Notes: a model not told the origin generated them from the letters alone. A stretch of DNA of 32,312 nucleotides from Paracoccaceae bacterium (GCA_003512825.1 DOOI01000119.1:1-32312); one strand, 5' to 3'; positions 1-11,093 are shown, counted from the first letter of the stretch. A program made the numbers and translations.

Positions 1-2694
1 GATGCGCCCGTGACAGTGCTTGAACTTCTCTCCCGACCCGCAAGGGCAGGTTTCATTGCGCCCCGGATTGCCCCACGTCGTTGGATCCGTGGCATCAAAG
101 CCCTCGCGCGCTGCTGCCGTAGGCGCGGGCGCCGCGGCTGCCGCCTGCGGGGCCGCCGATGCGCCGCTTTGCTGAGCGACATATTGCGCCATCATCTGCT
201 GCTGCTCTTCTTCCGTGAGCGGGCGCACACGCCCAAGCTTCTCACTCACGTCTTCGCGCAGGCTGTCCAGAAGATTTTCAAAAAGCTGGAAAGCTTCCGA
301 CTTATATTCGTTCAATGGATCACGCTGTGCGTAACCCCGAAAGCCGACGACCGAACGCAAATGTTCCAGCCGCAGCAAGTGTTCTTGCCACTTTTTGTCA
401 ATCGCATCGAGCAGCAACTGCTTCTCGATAGAGCGCATATTCTCCGGACCAAAGGCCGCCGTTTTCTCGAGCATCTTCGCCGTGGCCGCTTCCGAAATCC
501 GCTCTGCCACGCCGTCTTGGTCTACGCCTTCTTCAGCCGCCCACTCCAAAATGGGCAGATTAAGACCAAGTTTCTCAATTACAGCCGCATAAAGCCCCTC
601 GGCATCCCATTGATCCGCATAGGATTTAGGCGGCAAAAACTCATCAACCAAATCATCGACAACCTGATCACGCATATCCGTGACGATTTCCGACAAATCT
701 TGCGCTTCCATGATCTCACGACGCTGACCAAAGATCACCTTGCGCTGATCGTTCATCACATCGTCAAATTTCAACAGCTGCTTACGAATGTCGAAGTTTC
801 GCCCTTCCACCTTCGCCTGTGCGCGCTCAAGGCTCTTATTCACCCATGGGTGAATAATGGCCTCACCATCTTTCATCCCGAGCTTGGATAATAACGACTC
901 CAGACGCTCCGAACCAAAAATACGCATCAAGTCGTCTTCGAGGCTCAAGAAGAACGAAGACCGCCCCGGATCACCCTGACGGCCCGAGCGTCCGCGAAGC
1001 TGGTTATCAATCCGGCGGCTCTCGTGGCGCTCCGTGCCCAACACAAAAAGCCCGCCCGCTGCTTTCACGGCTTCCTCAGAGGCTTTGTGGTCTTCTTCAA
1101 TCTGTGCGCGGATCGCTACGTGATCGCCATCGGGAGTGGCCGCAATCGCCTGCATTACCTTGAACTCGACGTTACCGCCAAGCTTGATGTCCGTGCCCCG
1201 TCCCGCCATGTTCGTCGCAATCGTCACAGCCCCAAGTTTGCCAGCATCGGCAACAATCTGGGCTTCTTGCTCATGCATGCGCGCGTTCAAAACACTATGC
1301 GGTACACCATCGGCCTTCAGCAGGCTCGACAGAAACTCCGATTTCTCAATCGATGTCGTGCCGACCAAGATCGGCTGGCCCTTGGCATTCGACTCCTTGA
1401 TCGTTTCAATGATCGCGGCAAACTTCTCACGAGCAGTGCGATAGACGGCATCGTCATCATCTTGTCGCGCGATCGGGCGGTTCGTCGGAACTCCCACAAC
1501 ACCAAGGTTGTAGATTTCCATAAACTCAGCGGCCTCAGTTGCCGCCGTGCCCGTCATCCCGCCCAGCTTGCCGTAAAGGCGGAAGTAATTCTGGAAGGTC
1601 ACCTGCGCCAAGGTTACGTTCTCGGCTTCGATCTTGACGCCTTCTTTGGCTTCAATCGCTTGATGCAGGCCGTCAGACAATCGGCGTCCCTGCATCATCC
1701 GGCCAGTGAACTCGTCGATCAGCATCACCTCACCGTCGCGGACAATATATTCCTTGTCCTTCTGAAACAGCTTGTGCGCGCGCAAACCCTGATTGATGTG
1801 ATGCACCAATGTGGTTGATTCCGGATCGTAAAGGTTCTGTCCCTCCGGCAAAAGTCCGCGTGCAACCAATTGGTTTTCCAAGAACTCATGCCCGGCATCG
1901 GTGAAGGTCACGTTGCGGGTCTTTTCGTCCAGCAAGAAATGCTCCGGCAGCACCAGGGGGATCAGCGTGTCGATCTCTTTGTAGAGATGCGAGCGATCCT
2001 GCGCTGGGCCCGAGATAATCAGTGGCGTTCGCGCCTCATCCACAAGAATCGAGTCAACCTCGTCAACAATCGCGAAATTGTGTCCGCGCTGATACATCTG
2101 CGCGAGGTCCGATTTCATATTGTCGCGCAGATAATCAAACCCAAGCTCGTTATTCGTCGCATAGGTAATATCGCAAGCGTAGGCGGCTTTCTTCTCGGCA
2201 TCGGGCTGGCGCGGATAAATCACGCCAGTTGTCAGGCCGAGGGCCGCAAAAACCTTGCCCATCCACTCCGAGTCGCGTTTGGCAAGATAGTCATTTACCG
2301 TCACAACATGCACGCCCTTACGGGTCAGAGCATTCAAGTAGGCTGGAAAGGTCGCAACAAGCGTTTTTCCTTCGCCTGTCTTCATTTCCGCAATATTGCC
2401 TTGATGCAGGAAAATGCCGCCCATGAGCTGCACATCAAACGCACGAAGCCCCAAAGAGCGCTTCGCCGCTTCCCGGCAGTTGGCAAAGGCCTCTGGCAAA
2501 AGCGCGTCAAGGCTCTCGCCATTTTGCGCGCGCTCGGTCAGCTCAGCGGTCTTTTGCACCAAACCCTCATCAGTCAGCGCAATAAAATCCGCCTCAAGCG
2601 CGTTGATCTTTTCAATGAACGGTCGGGTCGCCTTAACTTTACGATCATTCGGCGTTCCGAAGACCTTTTTGGCGAGTGTACCGAAACCCAGCAT
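1..2694 (-). CDS. secA: Protein translocase ATPase subunit SecA (3' end cut by the window edge)
   Basis: SecA is the ATPase motor that drives unfolded preproteins through SecYEG at the inner membrane. The frame read from the ATG at 2694 starts [20 protein letters not shown] and stays open for 898 codons to base 1. Recognisable parts are MRTGEGKT (Walker A), a [16 protein letters not shown] segment, [13 protein letters not shown] and [13 protein letters not shown] from the helicase-like motor, and the C-terminal zinc motif [14 protein letters not shown], which lies only two codons from the window edge. The gene is therefore almost complete and its stop should be just outside. The C-terminal linker before the zinc motif is Ala/Pro/Gln-rich, as is usual. 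It diverges from an exported prolyl isomerase across 174 bp, a sensible pairing because the isomerase is itself a likely Sec substrate. The ribosome-binding site is weak (GGA followed by an A-run). Confidence 0.97.
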   Translation of the reverse strand, partial: MLGFGTLAKKVFGTPNDRKVKATRPFIEKINALEADFIALTDEGLVQKTAELTERAQNGESLDALLPEAFANCREAAKRSLGLRAFDVQLMGGIFLHQGNIAEMKTGEGKTLVATFPAYLNALTRKGVHVVTVNDYLAKRDSEWMGKVFAALGLTTGVIYPRQPDAEKKAAYACDITYATNNELGFDYLRDNMKSDLAQMYQRGHNFAIVDEVDSILVDEARTPLIISGPAQDRSHLYKEIDTLIPLVLPEHFLLDEKTRNVTFTDAGHEFLENQLVARGLLPEGQNLYDPESTTLVHHINQGLRAHKLFQKDKEYIVRDGEVMLIDEFTGRMMQGRRLSDGLHQAIEAKEGVKIEAENVTLAQVTFQNYFRLYGKLGGMTGTAATEAAEFMEIYNLGVVGVPTNRPIARQDDDDAVYRTAREKFAAIIETIKESNAKGQPILVGTTSIEKSEFLSSLLKADGVPHSVLNARMHEQEAQIVADAGKLGAVTIATNMAGRGTDIKLGGNVEFKVMQAIAATPDGDHVAIRAQIEEDHKASEEAVKAAGGLFVLGTERHESRRIDNQLRGRSGRQGDPGRSSFFLSLEDDLMRIFGSERLESLLSKLGMKDGEAIIHPWVNKSLERAQAKVEGRNFDIRKQLLKFDDVMNDQRKVIFGQRREIMEAQDLSEIVTDMRDQVVDDLVDEFLPPKSYADQWDAEGLYAAVIEKLGLNLPILEWAAEEGVDQDGVAERISEAATAKMLEKTAAFGPENMRSIEKQLLLDAIDKKWQEHLLRLEHLRSVVGFRGYAQRDPLNEYKSEAFQLFENLLDSLREDVSEKLGRVRPLTEEEQQQMMAQYVAQQSGASAAPQAAAAAPAPTAAAREGFDATDPTTWGNPGRNETCPCGSGEKFKHCHGRI

Positions 2695-2831
2695 ATTTTT
2701 TTCCGATCGTCGTTGACAGGTTCGTGCAAGCCATCCGCTTGCCCCCTTGCAGTGCACCGCATAAAACGGGCGGCGATGGGCCGTCGAAAAGCCATCGTCG
2801 ATGTAAGCGGCGGCTCGCTGAGTGTCAACGC

Positions 2832-2851
2832 CGAGGGCCACACCGCCCTCG
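2832..2851 (+). other. Small inverted repeat in the leader of the prolyl isomerase gene
   Basis: A perfect 7-bp stem, CGAGGGC/GCCCTCG with a CACACC loop, ends 17 nt before the isomerase ATG and just upstream of its AAGGA ribosome-binding site. No T-run follows, so it is not an intrinsic terminator. It could be a 5'-UTR stem or chance in GC-rich DNA. Confidence 0.3.
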
Positions 2852-2868
2852 CTCATAAGGACCATTCT

Positions 2869-3714
2869 ATGCACAATCGTTTCACGTTTACGGCAGCAGT
2901 CGTGCTGGCCCTCGCCCTTTCTCTTCCCGCACGGGCCGAGGATGCTCCAACGGGCGCGAGCGTGGTTGCCCGCGTGAATGGTATCGAGATTACATTGGGC
3001 CACCTGATCACAGCCCGCCAATCCTTGCCGCCACAGTATCAACAATTGCCAGATGCGGTTCTTTTCCCCGGGCTGCTGGATCAACTGGTCAATCAAACGC
3101 TTCTCGCTGGCTCCGTGTCCGAGCAAAGCACACGAGTTCGCCTAGCGATTGAAAATGAAAGCCGCAGCATATTGGCCGGTGAGGCGATCGAAGCGGCATT
3201 GTTGGCCTCCGTCTCCGAAGAGGCGCTCTTGGCTGCCTACAAAGCAAAATACGAAGCCTCCGAGCCGACGCGCGAATGGAATGCTTCCCATATTCTTGTC
3301 ACCACACGCGAAGAAGCCGATGATCTGGTGAAGGCGCTCGAAGCCGGCGCGGATTTCGCTGCGTTGGCACAGGAAAAATCCACAGGCCCTTCTGGCCCTA
3401 ATGGGGGTGACTTGGGTTGGTTTGGTCCCGGAATGATGGTGCCCGCCTTTGAAGAGGCGGTTGCCGTTATGGAGGCAGGCAAGATCAGCGCTCCAATCGA
3501 AACACAATTTGGCTGGCACGTGATCAAGCTTAATGAGACGCGGGTCGTCGATGCCCCAAAGCTTGACGAGGTTCGTGATGAACTTCAGCAAGAGATCCAG
3601 AAAACTGCTCTAGATGCCCGCATCGCCGAGCTGACCAAGGATGCCAAAATCGAAAAACCGGGCGCAGAACTCGATCCATCCCTCCTCTCCAACATCGATC
3701 TCCTGGAAAAATAA
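2869..3714 (+). CDS. Exported parvulin-type peptidylprolyl isomerase
   Basis: This predicted 281-residue protein should catalyse cis-trans isomerisation of prolyl bonds in the periplasm and help fold exported proteins. The ATG at 2869 is preceded by AAGGA at good spacing and opens a Sec signal peptide ([20 protein letters not shown], then ARA before EDA). The same frame stays open about 1 kb upstream, but that part is antisense to secA and is not used. A SurA/PrsA-like N-terminal segment (residues about 25-125) is followed by a parvulin domain at about 135-225 with typical [27 protein letters not shown] and [10 protein letters not shown] motifs. A single rotamase domain in about 280 residues fits the PpiC/NifM-like group and not full-length SurA. 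argJ begins one base after its stop, so the two are probably cotranscribed. The specific client is unknown. Confidence 0.9.
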   Translation: MHNRFTFTAAVVLALALSLPARAEDAPTGASVVARVNGIEITLGHLITARQSLPPQYQQLPDAVLFPGLLDQLVNQTLLAGSVSEQSTRVRLAIENESRSILAGEAIEAALLASVSEEALLAAYKAKYEASEPTREWNASHILVTTREEADDLVKALEAGADFAALAQEKSTGPSGPNGGDLGWFGPGMMVPAFEEAVAVMEAGKISAPIETQFGWHVIKLNETRVVDAPKLDEVRDELQQEIQKTALDARIAELTKDAKIEKPGAELDPSLLSNIDLLEK

Positions 3715-3715
3715 A

Positions 3716-4945
3716 ATGGGTAAAATTACCGCTGTTTCCCCGCTGGCTCCTGCTGCTTTCCCTGACTTGCCCGTCATCGACGGCGTTACTTTCGCGGCGG
3801 CTCAGGCTGGTGTGAAATATCAAGGTCGCGTTGATGTGATGCTCGCGCGCCTTGCGCCCGGCACTGCAATGGCAGGCGTGTTTACGCGGTCCGCGACCCG
3901 TTCCGCACCCGTCCTTGATTGCCAATCCAAAATCGCGCTGGATGGCCAAGAGGGTGCTGCAATCTTGGTGAACTCCGGCAACTCAAACGCCTTTACGGGC
4001 CGAAATGGTGTCGAAAGCGTGCGTGCGATAACAGCCGCGGTCGCCGCTCAAACAGGTCTGCCGCAAACGCGTATCTTCACATCGTCCACAGGCGTTATTG
4101 GTGAGCCGCTGCCGCATGATCGGATCACCGCCAAGATCGCCGAGCTTGACGCCGCCCAATCACCTGCGGTTATCGCAGATGCGGCACGCGCCATCATGAC
4201 CACGGACACCTTCCCAAAAGGTGCCACCGCCACGCTCGTCGTCAATGGAAAGCCCGTGAAGATCGCAGGAATCGCCAAAGGGTCCGGCATGATCGCGCCC
4301 GACATGGCCACAATGCTTGTCTACATCTTTACCGACGCCAAAGTGGAGCGCGCGCTGCTGCAATCCATGCTCTCAGAACTCACCGACGTCACATTTAACT
4401 GCATTACGGTTGATAGCGATACGTCCACCTCTGACACGCTGCTCCTTGCTGCGACAGGCGCGAGCGGCGTAGAGATCACCGCACCCACAGGTCCATTCCG
4501 CGACGCGCTCCATTCCGTCATGCTTGACCTTTCCCATCAAGTCGTCCGTGACGGTGAAGGCGCGTCCAAGTTTATCACCATCGAAGTAACTGGCGCTGCG
4601 ACCGACGCGGACGCAAAGGTTCATGCAATGGCCATTGCCAACTCCCCCCTGATCAAAACCGCGATCGCGGGCGAAGATCCCAATTGGGGCCGTGTTGTCA
4701 TGGCAATCGGCAAATCCGGTGCCGCTGCAGATCGCGATCGTCTCTCCATCTGGTTTGGCGACCATCTCGTCGCAGATAAAGGGTGGCGCAACCCAGCCTA
4801 CAAGGAAGATGACAGCGCGACCTATATGAAGGGCGAATACCTCACGATCAAAGTGGATCTTGGTCTCGCAGAGGGGGCGTCTACCGTATGGACCTGCGAT
4901 TTGACGCATGGCTACATTGCCATTAACGCCGACTACCGATCTTAA
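3716..4945 (+). CDS. argJ: Bifunctional glutamate N-acetyltransferase / ornithine acetyltransferase
   Basis: ArgJ transfers acetyl from N-acetylornithine to glutamate, giving ornithine and N-acetylglutamate in the cyclic arginine pathway. Bifunctional members also make N-acetylglutamate from acetyl-CoA. The start MGKITAVSPLAP lies one base after the isomerase stop; a longer frame from 3641 would overlap that gene by 74 nt. The self-cleavage site is visible as KGSGMIAPDMATML, with Ala198-Thr199 as the predicted scissile bond that frees the catalytic Thr of the beta chain. GEDPNWGRVVMAIGKSGA is also typical. The 409-residue length is normal for the family. No strong ribosome-binding site precedes the ATG, which suggests translational coupling to the upstream gene. 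Whether it is bifunctional or only an ornithine acetyltransferase cannot be told from sequence alone. Confidence 0.96.
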   Translation: MGKITAVSPLAPAAFPDLPVIDGVTFAAAQAGVKYQGRVDVMLARLAPGTAMAGVFTRSATRSAPVLDCQSKIALDGQEGAAILVNSGNSNAFTGRNGVESVRAITAAVAAQTGLPQTRIFTSSTGVIGEPLPHDRITAKIAELDAAQSPAVIADAARAIMTTDTFPKGATATLVVNGKPVKIAGIAKGSGMIAPDMATMLVYIFTDAKVERALLQSMLSELTDVTFNCITVDSDTSTSDTLLLAATGASGVEITAPTGPFRDALHSVMLDLSHQVVRDGEGASKFITIEVTGAATDADAKVHAMAIANSPLIKTAIAGEDPNWGRVVMAIGKSGAAADRDRLSIWFGDHLVADKGWRNPAYKEDDSATYMKGEYLTIKVDLGLAEGASTVWTCDLTHGYIAINADYRS

Positions 4946-4990
4946 GCAGATGGCACGCTTTTTCTTTCCTTCAAACCAAAAGAGGCGCGG

Positions 4991-5389
4991 ATGAAAACCG
5001 TTCTCGTTTCGGCCGTTGCTCTTATCGACAGCGACGGCCGCATTCTACTTGCACAACGTCCGCCAGGAAAATCCATGGCCGGACTGTGGGAGTTTCCTGG
5101 TGGCAAGGTGGAGCAAGGCGAATCACCCGAGGCGGCGCTCATCCGCGAATTGCATGAAGAGCTCGGAATCGACACATGGGCTTCCTGTCTCGCGCCCCTT
5201 ACCTTCGCAAGCCACGCCTATGAAAACTTCCACCTATTGATGCCGCTTTTCGCCTGCCGTCGTTGGCAAGGCACCCCCCAACCTCGCGAGGGCCAAACCT
5301 TAAAGTGGGTCTACGCCAAGGACTTACGCGAATATCCTATGCCGCCCGCCGATATTCCGCTTATCCCAATTTTGCGCGACTGGCTTTAA
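4991..5389 (+). CDS. mutT: Nudix hydrolase, MutT-type 8-oxo-dGTP diphosphatase
   Basis: MutT removes oxidised 8-oxo-dGTP from the nucleotide pool and so prevents A:T to C:G transversions. The 132-residue protein has the complete Nudix box from G38 to I60 ([20 protein letters not shown] with flanking G and LGI), with the catalytic REL-EE helix intact. [20 protein letters not shown] is the classic MutT lead-in that distinguishes it from other Nudix enzymes. It follows argJ by 45 nt on the same strand and has AGAGG upstream of its ATG, so it may end the isomerase-argJ-mutT unit. The two other Nudix genes in this window (24090 and 25747) belong to different subgroups. Confidence 0.92.
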   Translation: MKTVLVSAVALIDSDGRILLAQRPPGKSMAGLWEFPGGKVEQGESPEAALIRELHEELGIDTWASCLAPLTFASHAYENFHLLMPLFACRRWQGTPQPREGQTLKWVYAKDLREYPMPPADIPLIPILRDWL

Positions 5390-5427
5390 CGACGCCGTTT
5401 TTTCTTCGCCAAATCTTGAGGATAAAA

Positions 5428-5628
5428 ATGAGAGGATCAAAAAGCGGCTCATGTGGTATCTTCACTCATGTCAGCCATGGGGGGCTTTCTGTGATTAGAA
5501 CGATTTTTATCGCTTCCTGCGTCTCTGTTCAGGGCGTTTTCGTTCGCGCATTATGCGACGGTCGCATCGTTATTCGTGCAAATGATAAAGAATTTACCGG
5601 GTTCCCGGTTTCCAAAAGCGCGGCGTGA
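5428..5628 (+). CDS. Small protein of unknown function (66 aa, or 45 aa from an internal GTG)
   Basis: I do not recognise this ORF with certainty. The ATG at 5428 has a good GAGGA ribosome-binding site five bases upstream. An internal GTG at 5491 has a run of six G at suitable spacing and gives a more protein-like product (VIRTIFIASCVSVQGVFVRA, then CDGRIVIRANDKEFTGFPV). The first 21 residues are rich in Ser, Gly and His and look less like conserved coding sequence, so the shorter form is quite possible. The C-terminal half reads like alternating beta strands. IASC resembles a lipobox but lies very close to the N-terminus with little hydrophobic run before it. A strong terminator starts 15 bases after the stop, which supports a real transcription unit. 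It lies between mutT and the end of infB. Confidence 0.45.
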   Translation: MRGSKSGSCGIFTHVSHGGLSVIRTIFIASCVSVQGVFVRALCDGRIVIRANDKEFTGFPVSKSAA

Positions 5629-5643
5629 CACGCCTCGGTTAAT

Positions 5644-5675
5644 AAAAAAGGGCCGCTTTTTCGCGGCCCTTTTTC
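5644..5675. terminator. Bidirectional intrinsic terminator between the small ORF (+) and infB (-)
   Basis: A perfect GC stem, GGGCCGC (5650-5656) / GCGGCCC (5663-5669), is flanked by six A on the left and five T followed by CTTTCTTC on the right. It therefore works as a hairpin plus U-tract on both strands. On the minus strand it lies about 33 bases after the infB stop; on the plus strand it follows the small ORF. Confidence 0.9.
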
Positions 5676-5707
5676 TTTCTTCAAGTCGATTTTGGCCGAA
5701 AAGCCGC

Positions 5708-8230
5708 TTATGAAAGCGTCCGCTCGAATTCCTCACGCTCAAAAATCTCGATCACGTCATTTGCGCGCACGTCATCATAATTTTCAAACGCCATGCCGCA
5801 TTCCTGACCGGACTGCACTTCTTTGACTTCATCCTTGAAGCGCTTGAGCGTCTTTAGCGTGCCTTCGTGGATCACGACGTTGTCACGCAACAGGCGAACA
5901 CCCGCAGAGCGACGCGCCACGCCTTCGGTCACGAGGCAGCCAGCAACCTTGCCAACGCCCGAAACCTTGAACACTTCCAAGATCTTCGCATAGCCGATGA
6001 ACTTCTCGCGAATTTCTGCCGACAACAGGCCGCTCGCCGCCTTTTTCACATCATCCACAAGATCGTAGATGACCGAATAATAGCGAATTTCGACGCCCTT
6101 CTGGTTGGCCGTGTTGCGCGCGCTTGCATTGGCACGCACGTTGAAGCCAATGATCGGCGCTCCGCTTGCTTCCGCAAGCCCAACATCCGTTTCCGTGATG
6201 GCGCCCACACCAAAGTGCAAGACGCGGACGCGGACTTCGTCGTTTCCGACCTTTTCCAAGGCCTGCACGATTGCTTCCGCCGAGCCTTGCACGTCTGCCT
6301 TGACGAGAATTGGCAGCTCTTTGACCTTCTCATCGGCTTTCGCCTTGGCCAAAAGTTGATCCAGCGTCGTTGCAGCACCAGCTGCGGCGCGCTTATCCTT
6401 GGTCACCTTGGCACGGTAGTCGGCAATCTCGCGGGCCTGTGCTTCGGTTTCCACCACGTTCAGAACGTCGCCTGCCTCCGGTGTGCCGTTCAAGCCAAGC
6501 ACCTCAACGGGTACCGACGGACCAGCTTCGGAAACGCGGCCGCCCTGATCGTCGATCAATGCGCGCACCTTGCCCCATTGTTCGCCAACCACAAAAACGT
6601 CGCCCTGTTTGAGCGTGCCTTTTTGGATCAGCACCGTTGCCACCGGACCGCGGCCCACATCAAGCTTCGCCTCGATCACAGCGCCTTCGGCGAAACGGTC
6701 GGGATTAGCCTTGAGCTCGAGGATTTCCGCTTGAAGCGCGATTGCTTCAAGCAGTGTCTCTAGGCCCATGCCGGACTTGGCCGAAACTTCCACATCCTGC
6801 ACTTCGCCGCCCATCTGCTCCACAACAACTTCGTGGTTCAAAAGGTCGGTCCGCACTTTCTGCGGATTTGCAGCAGGCTTGTCGCATTTGTTGATCGCGA
6901 CAATCATCGGCACACCCGCCGCTTTCGCGTGGTTTAGTGCTTCGACTGTCTGAGGCATCACAGCATCATCTGCTGCGACCACCAGAACAACAATGTCCGT
7001 GACCTGCGCGCCACGTGCCCGCATCGATGTAAACGCAGCGTGGCCGGGGGTGTCGAGGAACGTCAGCACCGAACCCGAATCAGTTGTCACCTGATAGGCG
7101 CCAATATGCTGGGTAATGCCGCCGGCTTCTCCCGAAACCACATTGGCCTTACGGATTGCGTCGAGCAATGATGTCTTGCCGTGGTCAACGTGGCCCATGA
7201 TCGTGATAACCGGAGGCCGTGGCACAAGCGTCTCTGCCGCGTCCACGATATGCTGAATCACGTCTTCCACATCCGCGTCCGACACGCGCACAATCTTGTG
7301 GCCGAACTCTTCCACGATCAATTCCGCAGTGTCCGCGTCAATTGATTGGTTCGCCGTCACCATCATGCCCATACGCATCAGCGACTTCACGACGTCAGCC
7401 GAGCGTTCCGCCATCCGGTTTGCCAGTTCAGACACCAAAATCGCTTCGGGTACCTGCACATCGCGCACGACCTTTTCACGCTCTTGCGTGCCGCCCATGG
7501 CTTTCTGGCGCATCCGCTCTTGCTTACGCTTCATCGCCGCCATGGATTTTTGACGGCCGCCTTCGCCATCACCACCCAAAGCTTGATTCAGCGAAAGCTT
7601 GCCTGCGCGACGATTGTCATCGTCCCGCGCCTTCACGCCACGGCCAGCGCGATCTTCATTCTCACGCTCACGCTTGCGAACCGCATCGCCTGTTGCAGGC
7701 TTGGGCCCCGTCGGTGCCGCTGCGACCCGTGCCGCAGGTGCTGACTTTTCTGCCGCAGGTGCTGCCTTGACCGCAGCCGCTTTTACTGCGGCCGCCTCAG
7801 CTTCCTCTGCTTTGCGCTGCTCTTCTTCCGCTTTTTGGCGGAGCATATCTTCGCGCTCACGCTCTTCGCGTTCCTTTGCCTCCGCTTCGTCGCGGCGGCG
7901 CTGGCGCTCTTCGTCGCGGGCCAGCTCGTCGGCGGCACGCTGCGCTGTTTCGTCAGCTTCGCGCGCCTTGGCTGCACGTAGCGCCGACAGACGGCGCTCC
8001 ATTTCCGCGTCAGAGATCCCAGCAGGACGTTTTGAAGGATCGCCAAAAGACGATCCGGCCCCACCCGCAGGTTTGGTCGCCACGCCGGGCTTCGGCACGA
8101 CCACCTTCTTGCGCTTGGTCTCCACCACGACGTTCTTGGTGCGGCCGTGGCTGAAGCTTTGCTTCACGTTGCCGGGGTTCGCCCCTGCTCCACGCAGCCC
8201 GAGAGGTTTCTTACCGTCGGTGTCGCTCAT
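5708..8230 (-). CDS. infB: Translation initiation factor IF-2
   Basis: IF-2 is the GTPase that places initiator fMet-tRNA on the 30S subunit and promotes 50S joining. The 840-residue protein starts [16 protein letters not shown]. Residues about 45-260 form a charged, low-complexity N-terminal region, with a long Glu/Arg/Ala coiled-coil-like stretch from about 75 to 150 and an Ala-rich segment after it. The GTPase domain begins near residue 340 with [14 protein letters not shown] (G1), then [17 protein letters not shown] (G3), NKCDKP (G4) and SAKSG (G5). Domains II-IV follow to the C-terminal [13 protein letters not shown]. Its ATG overlaps the stop of ylxR in ATGA. It is the last gene of rimP-nusA-ylxR-infB and is followed by the terminator at 5644-5675. 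Confidence 0.98.
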   Translation of the reverse strand: MSDTDGKKPLGLRGAGANPGNVKQSFSHGRTKNVVVETKRKKVVVPKPGVATKPAGGAGSSFGDPSKRPAGISDAEMERRLSALRAAKAREADETAQRAADELARDEERQRRRDEAEAKEREEREREDMLRQKAEEEQRKAEEAEAAAVKAAAVKAAPAAEKSAPAARVAAAPTGPKPATGDAVRKRERENEDRAGRGVKARDDDNRRAGKLSLNQALGGDGEGGRQKSMAAMKRKQERMRQKAMGGTQEREKVVRDVQVPEAILVSELANRMAERSADVVKSLMRMGMMVTANQSIDADTAELIVEEFGHKIVRVSDADVEDVIQHIVDAAETLVPRPPVITIMGHVDHGKTSLLDAIRKANVVSGEAGGITQHIGAYQVTTDSGSVLTFLDTPGHAAFTSMRARGAQVTDIVVLVVAADDAVMPQTVEALNHAKAAGVPMIVAINKCDKPAANPQKVRTDLLNHEVVVEQMGGEVQDVEVSAKSGMGLETLLEAIALQAEILELKANPDRFAEGAVIEAKLDVGRGPVATVLIQKGTLKQGDVFVVGEQWGKVRALIDDQGGRVSEAGPSVPVEVLGLNGTPEAGDVLNVVETEAQAREIADYRAKVTKDKRAAAGAATTLDQLLAKAKADEKVKELPILVKADVQGSAEAIVQALEKVGNDEVRVRVLHFGVGAITETDVGLAEASGAPIIGFNVRANASARNTANQKGVEIRYYSVIYDLVDDVKKAASGLLSAEIREKFIGYAKILEVFKVSGVGKVAGCLVTEGVARRSAGVRLLRDNVVIHEGTLKTLKRFKDEVKEVQSGQECGMAFENYDDVRANDVIEIFEREEFERTLS

Positions 8231-8859
8231 GTGGCTCTTCTATCCTTTCCGGCGGTCTGGCCGCCGTCTTCAGCGCGCAGACCCTTTAGTCTTGCGGCCT
8301 CCTCTACAACACGTCGAGCCAAACCACCAGTCGCCAGCGCAACGTGAATAACCTTTTCACGGTTGAACGCCTGACCGAGCTCATCTGCCGTCATCCAGCC
8401 GATAAAACGGCCGCCTTCTGGCGTTGAGAGCTTTGATTTGCCCCGACCGGACCCGTCAGAGGCCTGAATAAGCACCTCTGCCTCGTCCTTCATCAGCATG
8501 TCTTTTACCTTTTCATACCCCGCCAAGGCATGGCCACCCTTCCGGCCAAGACTCAGCAGGTCAATCACCCGTCGCGCCAACAAGGCTTCCACCTGTTGGG
8601 GCAGATCGTCCGCCACTTGAACCGGCATTTTGGCCGAGCGGCTAAAAAGGTTCTTCTTCACGGCCTGTTCCAAGGCCGCCCTGGATGCTGCCACCCAGAT
8701 TCCCCGTCCCGGCAGCTTTTCTGCCAGATCAGGGACGATTTGATTGTCCGGACCCACGACAAAGCGGATCAACCCAAACTTGGGCTGCACGTCTCCAGTG
8801 GCGATGCATTTGCGCTCCGCCCCATCTTCCCGTGCTTTATCCGCTCCGCCGCGTGTCAT
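8227..8859 (-). CDS. YlxR-family RNA-binding protein fused to an L7Ae/L30e-like domain
   Basis: This 210-residue protein belongs to the YlxR (DUF448) family that sits between nusA and infB in many bacteria. The N-terminal half carries the family pattern [20 protein letters not shown], then [11 protein letters not shown]. The C-terminal half (about residues 95-190) resembles ribosomal L7Ae/L30e-type RNA-binding folds, with [18 protein letters not shown] and an alpha/beta pattern through [12 protein letters not shown]. Many homologues elsewhere carry only the YlxR part; the two-domain form is common in alphaproteobacteria. The exact RNA target is not established. It starts 29 nt after nusA and its stop overlaps the infB start by four bases, so it is translated as part of the operon. 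Confidence 0.9.
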   Translation of the reverse strand: MTRGGADKAREDGAERKCIATGDVQPKFGLIRFVVGPDNQIVPDLAEKLPGRGIWVAASRAALEQAVKKNLFSRSAKMPVQVADDLPQQVEALLARRVIDLLSLGRKGGHALAGYEKVKDMLMKDEAEVLIQASDGSGRGKSKLSTPEGGRFIGWMTADELGQAFNREKVIHVALATGGLARRVVEEAARLKGLRAEDGGQTAGKDRRAT

Positions 8860-8888
8860 TCCATCACTCCAAAGAAAAGCTCTACAGA

Positions 8889-10505
8889 TTATTCTTCTGC
8901 GTCGCCCTCATCCTCATCATCTTCGTCATCTTCAACGACGCCCTCGGTCGGATCGACCCAACCCAGCATAACACGCGCCGTCATCACGAGGTTCTGTGCC
9001 TCTGTCAGGTCAACTTCGAACTTCTCAAGCAAGCCATCATCCTTGACGCGCTCGCCATTTGCCGTTGTCCAGCCGCCCGCCAATTCCCAATCCGCACAGG
9101 TGGCGAAATCTTCGAGCGTCTTGATCCCGTCTTCGGCCAGCGCCACGATCATCTGTGGGGTCAGGCCGTCGAACTCCAGCAAGCTATCCTCAACACCCAG
9201 CTCCCGAGCCCGCGCAACGGCGGCCTTGGATTGTGCCTCTAGGTAATCTCGGGCGCGCGCCTGCAATTCAGTTGCCGTGCTATCATCGACACCGTCGATA
9301 ACCAGCAATTCATCGAGGTCGACATAAGCGACTTCCTCAAGGTTGGTGAAGCCTTCCGAAACCAGCAGCTGAGCAAAGAATTCGTCCAGATCCAGCGCTT
9401 CCATAAACAGACGGGTGCGCGTCTCGAATTCTTTCTGACGGCGCTCGCTCTCTTGGCTTTCGGTCATGATGTCGATGTCGAGACCCGTCAACTGCGAGGC
9501 CAACCGCACGTTCTGCCCACGACGACCAATCGCCAGCGACAGCTGCTCATCCGGCACCACAACTTCGATGCGCTCTGCATCTTCATCCAGAACCACTTTC
9601 GACACTTCCGCAGGCTGCAACGCGTTCACCAAGAACGTCGGCAGATCTTCGGACCATGGAATGATGTCGATCTTCTCACCTTGCAGTTCGTTCACGACCG
9701 CCTGAACGCGGCTCCCGCGCATACCAACGCAGGCACCGACAGGATCGATCGAGTTGTCATAGGAAATCACACCGATTTTGGCGCGCGAGCCGGGATCACG
9801 AGCCACGGCTTTGATTTCGATGATCCCATCATAAATCTCGGGCACTTCCATCTTGAAGAGTGCAGCCATGAATTCCGGTGCAGTCCGGCTCAGGAAAATC
9901 TGCGGCCCACGCGTCTCGCGGCGCACATCCTTCACGAAGCAGCGAATACGGTCGCCAATCTTATAGGCTTCGCGGCCAATCTTCTCGTTGCGACGCAAAA
10001 TCGCTTCGCCCACGCCTTGGATATCCACCATGACGTTGCCGTATTCTTCCCGCTTCACCACACCATTGATGATGGTGCCAGCGCGGTCCTTGAACTGCTC
10101 ATACTGACGATCCCGCTCGGCTTCGCGTACCTTTTGCAAGATAACCTGCTTGGCCGATTGAGCCGCGATCCGCCCAAGGTCAACTGGCGGGACCTCTTCA
10201 ACAAAGGTATCGCCGATTTGCGGGTCTGCCAAATATTGCTTGGCTTGTTCCACGGTCATTTCGGCTTGGTAATTCTCCAAGGCCTCTTCTTCCACGACCG
10301 TCCGAACGCGTGTAAACATCGCCCGGCCTGTCTTCCGGTCGATATGAACGCGGATATCCATCTCCGAGCCGTAGCGCGACTTGGCCGCACGGGCGAGCGA
10401 CTCTTCCATCGCTTCAACCACGAGACCGGGGTCGATCATCTTCTCGCGGGCCACCGCCTCGGCGGTCTGCAACAGCTCAAGCTGGTTTGCGGATGTGATG
10501 GCCAT
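8889..10505 (-). CDS. nusA: Transcription termination/antitermination factor NusA
   Basis: NusA binds RNA polymerase and nascent RNA, promotes pausing and intrinsic termination, and takes part in rRNA antitermination. The 538-residue protein has an N-terminal polymerase-binding domain (about 1-125), an S1 domain (about 135-200, [20 protein letters not shown]) and tandem KH domains (about 205-345) including [16 protein letters not shown] and [17 protein letters not shown]. Two helix-hairpin-helix-type repeats follow, and it ends in a very acidic tail ([14 protein letters not shown]). It begins three bases after the rimP stop. E. coli NusA represses its own operon, so the terminator-like hairpin ahead of rimP is a plausible target; that link is inference. 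Confidence 0.97.
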   Translation of the reverse strand: MAITSANQLELLQTAEAVAREKMIDPGLVVEAMEESLARAAKSRYGSEMDIRVHIDRKTGRAMFTRVRTVVEEEALENYQAEMTVEQAKQYLADPQIGDTFVEEVPPVDLGRIAAQSAKQVILQKVREAERDRQYEQFKDRAGTIINGVVKREEYGNVMVDIQGVGEAILRRNEKIGREAYKIGDRIRCFVKDVRRETRGPQIFLSRTAPEFMAALFKMEVPEIYDGIIEIKAVARDPGSRAKIGVISYDNSIDPVGACVGMRGSRVQAVVNELQGEKIDIIPWSEDLPTFLVNALQPAEVSKVVLDEDAERIEVVVPDEQLSLAIGRRGQNVRLASQLTGLDIDIMTESQESERRQKEFETRTRLFMEALDLDEFFAQLLVSEGFTNLEEVAYVDLDELLVIDGVDDSTATELQARARDYLEAQSKAAVARARELGVEDSLLEFDGLTPQMIVALAEDGIKTLEDFATCADWELAGGWTTANGERVKDDGLLEKFEVDLTEAQNLVMTARVMLGWVDPTEGVVEDDEDDEDEGDAEE

Positions 10506-10508
10506 GTG

Positions 10509-11093
10509 TCAGTCCTCCTCGGAACCGTTCTCGGTTTCAATGTCATCGAATTGCCCTTCGTCCAGCTCGGAAGCCTTCCGTTGGCGCAGCATTTCCTTGA
10601 TTAGGTCTTCCGTCAGCACGAGCTTCGCATCCGAGAGCCAGTCAAATTTAAGCCCAATGGTTTGCTCTTCGTCGCCCTGACCTTCGATATTGATCAGTAC
10701 TTCGTCGTCTTCCACACCGGCAATCACGCCTTTGAATCGGCGGCGACCATCGATCATTTCTTCGGTCTCTATCCGTGCCTCATAGCCCTCAAAGGTCTCA
10801 AAGTCCTTCAAGCGCGTCAGGGGCCGGTCGATGCCGGGGCTCGACACTTCCAAGGTGTAGGTTTCCGAAATCGGATCCTCTACGTCCAGAACGGCCGAAA
10901 CGGCAGTCGAAATCGCGCCGCACTCATCCACAGTTATGCCGCCCTCTGGGCGTTCCGCCATGATTTGCAGCGTCTTGGTCAGACCGCCCATCAAGCGCAC
11001 GCGCACAAGCTCAAACCCCATGTCTTCGATGACAGGTGTGATGATCTCGGCCATCCGGCGGTCAATTGCGGCTTTCGCGATTAATGTGTTCAT
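10509..11093 (-). CDS. rimP: Ribosome maturation factor RimP
   Basis: RimP is needed for late maturation of the 30S subunit. I place the start at the ATG at 11093 ([20 protein letters not shown]) because TTTGGA lies at proper spacing before it. The in-frame ATG four codons upstream follows directly on a run of T and has no ribosome-binding site. The 194-residue product shows the family N-terminal alpha/beta domain ([12 protein letters not shown], then [17 protein letters not shown]), the conserved [14 protein letters not shown] motif and the SH3-like C-terminal domain. The tail is acidic. It is the first gene of the nusA-infB operon. Both the promoter at 11184-11212 and the leader hairpin at 11106-11129 lie upstream. 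Confidence 0.93.
   Translation of the reverse strand: MNTLIAKAAIDRRMAEIITPVIEDMGFELVRVRLMGGLTKTLQIMAERPEGGITVDECGAISTAVSAVLDVEDPISETYTLEVSSPGIDRPLTRLKDFETFEGYEARIETEEMIDGRRRFKGVIAGVEDDEVLINIEGQGDEEQTIGLKFDWLSDAKLVLTEDLIKEMLRQRKASELDEGQFDDIETENGSEED

Noticed and set aside
2713..2718. Perfect TTGACA in the secA/isomerase gap
   Set aside because: No acceptable -10 hexamer lies 16-18 bp away in the plus direction, so I do not call a promoter.
1870..2868. About 1 kb of open plus-strand frame joined to the prolyl isomerase
   Set aside because: It is antisense to secA and lacks family motifs; the isomerase has its own signal peptide and ribosome-binding site at 2869.
7599..8351. A 250-codon plus-strand ORF rich in Ser, Arg and Ala
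   Set aside because: It mirrors the low-complexity Glu/Ala/Lys-rich N-terminal region of IF-2 on the other strand.
9453..10604. A 383-codon plus-strand ORF
   Set aside because: It is antisense to nusA, with no recognisable domain and no ribosome-binding site.
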